Source: SZUA-448 sp964602475 (GTDB lineage: Bacteria > Bacillota > Clostridia > Lachnospirales > Lachnospiraceae). From it: DNA of 64,000 nt. Both the position numbers and the translations under genes were made by a program. This document shows, piece by piece, positions 62,448-64,000 of this stretch. Position 1 is the stretch's first letter. Each line of letters opens with the position of its first letter. The stretch lies in NCBI GenBank assembly GCA_964602475.1, contig CAZRRN010000008.1, forward strand, positions 3,003 through 67,002, given 5' to 3'. A model generated the notes under the pieces. That model made no database searches. It saw nothing but the letters and a program-made list of their open reading frames with translations, and was not told the DNA's origin.

Positions 62448-63977
62448 GTGGACGAGAACAAGGAAAAAGTACAGAATGCACAGGCAGAGAATGCACAAAA
62501 AGAGCAGACCCAGGAAGAGATCGGTGCGTTGATTAAGGTAAAACGTCAGAAGCTTGCAGACCTTCAGGAAGCGGGAAAAGATCCGTTTGTTGTGATGAAA
62601 TACGATGTCACACACCACTCCGAAGAAATAAAATCCGGATTCGATGCTCTTAACGGTACGGAAGTATCAGTTGCCGGACGTCTGATGAGCAAACGTATCA
62701 TGGGAAAAGCATCGTTTGCCAATATTCAGGATAAGCTTGGAAAAATTCAGAGCTATGTAAAACGGGATGATGTTGGCGAGGAATCCTATGCAGATTTCAA
62801 AAAGTATGATATCGGAGATATTGTCGGAATCCGTGGAATTGTGTTCATGACTCAGACAGGTGAGATTTCCATTCATGCAAATGAAGTTAAGCTTCTTTCA
62901 AAGTGCCTTCAGGTACTTCCGGAGAAGTTTCATGGACTGACAGATACTGATGTAAGATACCGTCAGCGATATATTGATCTGATGATGAATCCTGAGGTGA
63001 AGGATACATTTATCAAGCGTTCTGCAATCCTACGGGAAATCCGTAATTATCTTGACGGAAATGATTTCATGGAGGTAGAAACTCCTGTTCTTGTTCCAAA
63101 TGCAGGCGGTGCTGCAGCGCGTCCGTTTATTACACATCATAATACTCTGGACGAGGATTTCTTCCTGCGAATTTCGCTGGAACTTTACTTAAAGCGACTG
63201 ATTGTCGGTGGTCTGGAACGTGTCTATGAAATCGGAAGAGTATTTCGCAATGAAGGCATCGATACCCGCCACAATCCGGAGTTTACGCTTCTTGAACTTT
63301 ATCAGGCATATACTGATTATTACGGAATGATGGATCTCGTAGAAGAAATGTTCCGTACCGTTGCCCAAAAGGTTAACGGAACAACGAAAATCAGCTACGA
63401 AGGGATTGAAATGGATCTTGCAAAGCCATTTGAGCGTCTGACTATGGTGGACGCAATCAAGAAGTATGCAGGCGTTGATTTCAATACCATTGAGACTGTG
63501 GAAGAAGCAAAGAAGCTGGCAAAGGAGCACCATATAGAATTTGAAGAGCGACATAAATGGGGAGACATTGTCAATCTGTTCTTCGAAACATACTGCGAAG
63601 AGCATCTTGACCAACCGGTATTTATCATGGATCATCCAACAGATATTTCTCCGTTGACCAAAAAGAAACCATCCAATCCGAAGTTTGTTGAACGGTTTGA
63701 ACTCTTCATTACCCGCCGCGAAATGGCAAACGCATATTCCGAGCTGAACGATCCGATCGACCAGCGTGAACGTTTCAAAGCTCAGGATGCGGCAGCAGCA
63801 GCCGGAGACGAAGAAGCCAACCACACAGATGAGGATTTCCTCTGCGCACTTGAATACGGTATGGCACCGACCGGCGGTATCGGTATCGGAATCGACCGTC
63901 TGGTTATGCTGATTACGCAGTCTCCTGCAATTCGGGATGTGCTGCTGTTCCCGACGATGAAGAGTCTTGATAAATAA
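62448..63977 (+). CDS. lysS: lysyl-tRNA synthetase, class II
   Basis: The 509-residue enzyme has an N-terminal charged extension, an OB-fold anticodon domain (VSVAGRLMSKRIMGKASF), motif 2 (VYEIGRVFRNEGIDTRHNPEF) and motif 3 (EYGMAPTGGIGIGIDRLVML). The start is GTG at 62448, set by CGGGAGGAG at 62431-62439; no ATG fits. The gene is complete within the window, 23 bases from its end. Confidence 0.96.
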   Translation: MDENKEKVQNAQAENAQKEQTQEEIGALIKVKRQKLADLQEAGKDPFVVMKYDVTHHSEEIKSGFDALNGTEVSVAGRLMSKRIMGKASFANIQDKLGKIQSYVKRDDVGEESYADFKKYDIGDIVGIRGIVFMTQTGEISIHANEVKLLSKCLQVLPEKFHGLTDTDVRYRQRYIDLMMNPEVKDTFIKRSAILREIRNYLDGNDFMEVETPVLVPNAGGAAARPFITHHNTLDEDFFLRISLELYLKRLIVGGLERVYEIGRVFRNEGIDTRHNPEFTLLELYQAYTDYYGMMDLVEEMFRTVAQKVNGTTKISYEGIEMDLAKPFERLTMVDAIKKYAGVDFNTIETVEEAKKLAKEHHIEFEERHKWGDIVNLFFETYCEEHLDQPVFIMDHPTDISPLTKKKPSNPKFVERFELFITRREMANAYSELNDPIDQRERFKAQDAAAAAGDEEANHTDEDFLCALEYGMAPTGGIGIGIDRLVMLITQSPAIRDVLLFPTMKSLDK

Positions 63978-64000
63978 AGCCAGTAAAATCAGGCGTTCCG

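Overview
The window looks like a chromosomal segment of an anaerobic Gram-positive gut or rumen Clostridia, most likely a Lachnospiraceae. The evidence is the gene set: pyruvate:ferredoxin oxidoreductase, a sensory-type FeFe hydrogenase fusion, meso-diaminopimelate dehydrogenase, secreted lipoproteins with Pro/Thr-rich linkers, ABC sugar importers without their own ATPase, strong AGGAGG-type ribosome binding sites, and TTGACA-N17-TATAAT promoters. No rRNA, tRNA, CRISPR array, insertion sequence or prophage was recognised. The species call is inference from gene content only.

Layout. 1-4180: 3' part of a GH29 alpha-L-fucosidase and a GH2 beta-galactosidase, separated by a cluster of hairpins. 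4322-6532: DHH phosphoesterase, PlsC acyltransferase, small membrane protein. 6834-9413: ClpB. 9530-12448: a PadR regulator, a DUF2812 membrane protein and a CPBP protease-like membrane protein, preceded by a strikingly regular 17-bp-pitch array of GACATATGTC-like sites. 12716-14194: RsgA GTPase behind a long leader with a 10-codon Arg-rich reading frame and an intrinsic terminator. 14345-14977: TetR regulator. 15097-24597: a signalling block made of a REC-GGDEF-EAL-REC-GGDEF protein, a free Hpt protein and a hybrid histidine kinase with two solute-binding domains, followed by a secreted SGNH hydrolase and a lipoprotein. 24624-28665: Ddh, RarA, an Fpg-like protein lacking the catalytic proline, and a TIM-barrel protein. 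28729-31336: ArsR/SmtB regulator, free HMA domain and P-type ATPase (Zn/Cd efflux). 31518-33119: FGGY sugar kinase. 33244-36705: large membrane hybrid kinase. 36766-39261: DUF2339 membrane protein. 39459-42696: CofE-like protein and an FeFe-hydrogenase/chemoreceptor fusion. 43334-46776: ABC importer (two permeases and a binding protein). 46873-48231: MATE exporter on the minus strand. 48463-52619: ProRS translationally coupled to an LTA-synthase-like protein. 52699-54579: GH5 lipoprotein on the minus strand. 54789-56138: second MATE exporter. 56323-57838: RfbD and RfbC. 58021-61542: PFOR on the minus strand. 61845-63977: GreA and LysRS.

How the parts work together. The glycosidases, the ABC importer, the FGGY kinase and the GH5 enzyme point to plant or host glycan use, with PFOR feeding fermentative electron flow. 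Two separate multi-component phosphorelays, one of them wired to c-di-GMP enzymes, suggest extensive environmental sensing. RfbC/RfbD and the LTA-synthase-like enzyme serve the cell envelope. The most unusual items are the 17-bp periodic operator array and the PadR operon it controls, in which two neighbouring membrane proteins appear to share a C-terminal beta-rich domain; the hydrogenase-chemoreceptor fusion; the proline-less Fpg homologue; the RsgA leader; and in-frame tandem repeats in three unrelated genes.
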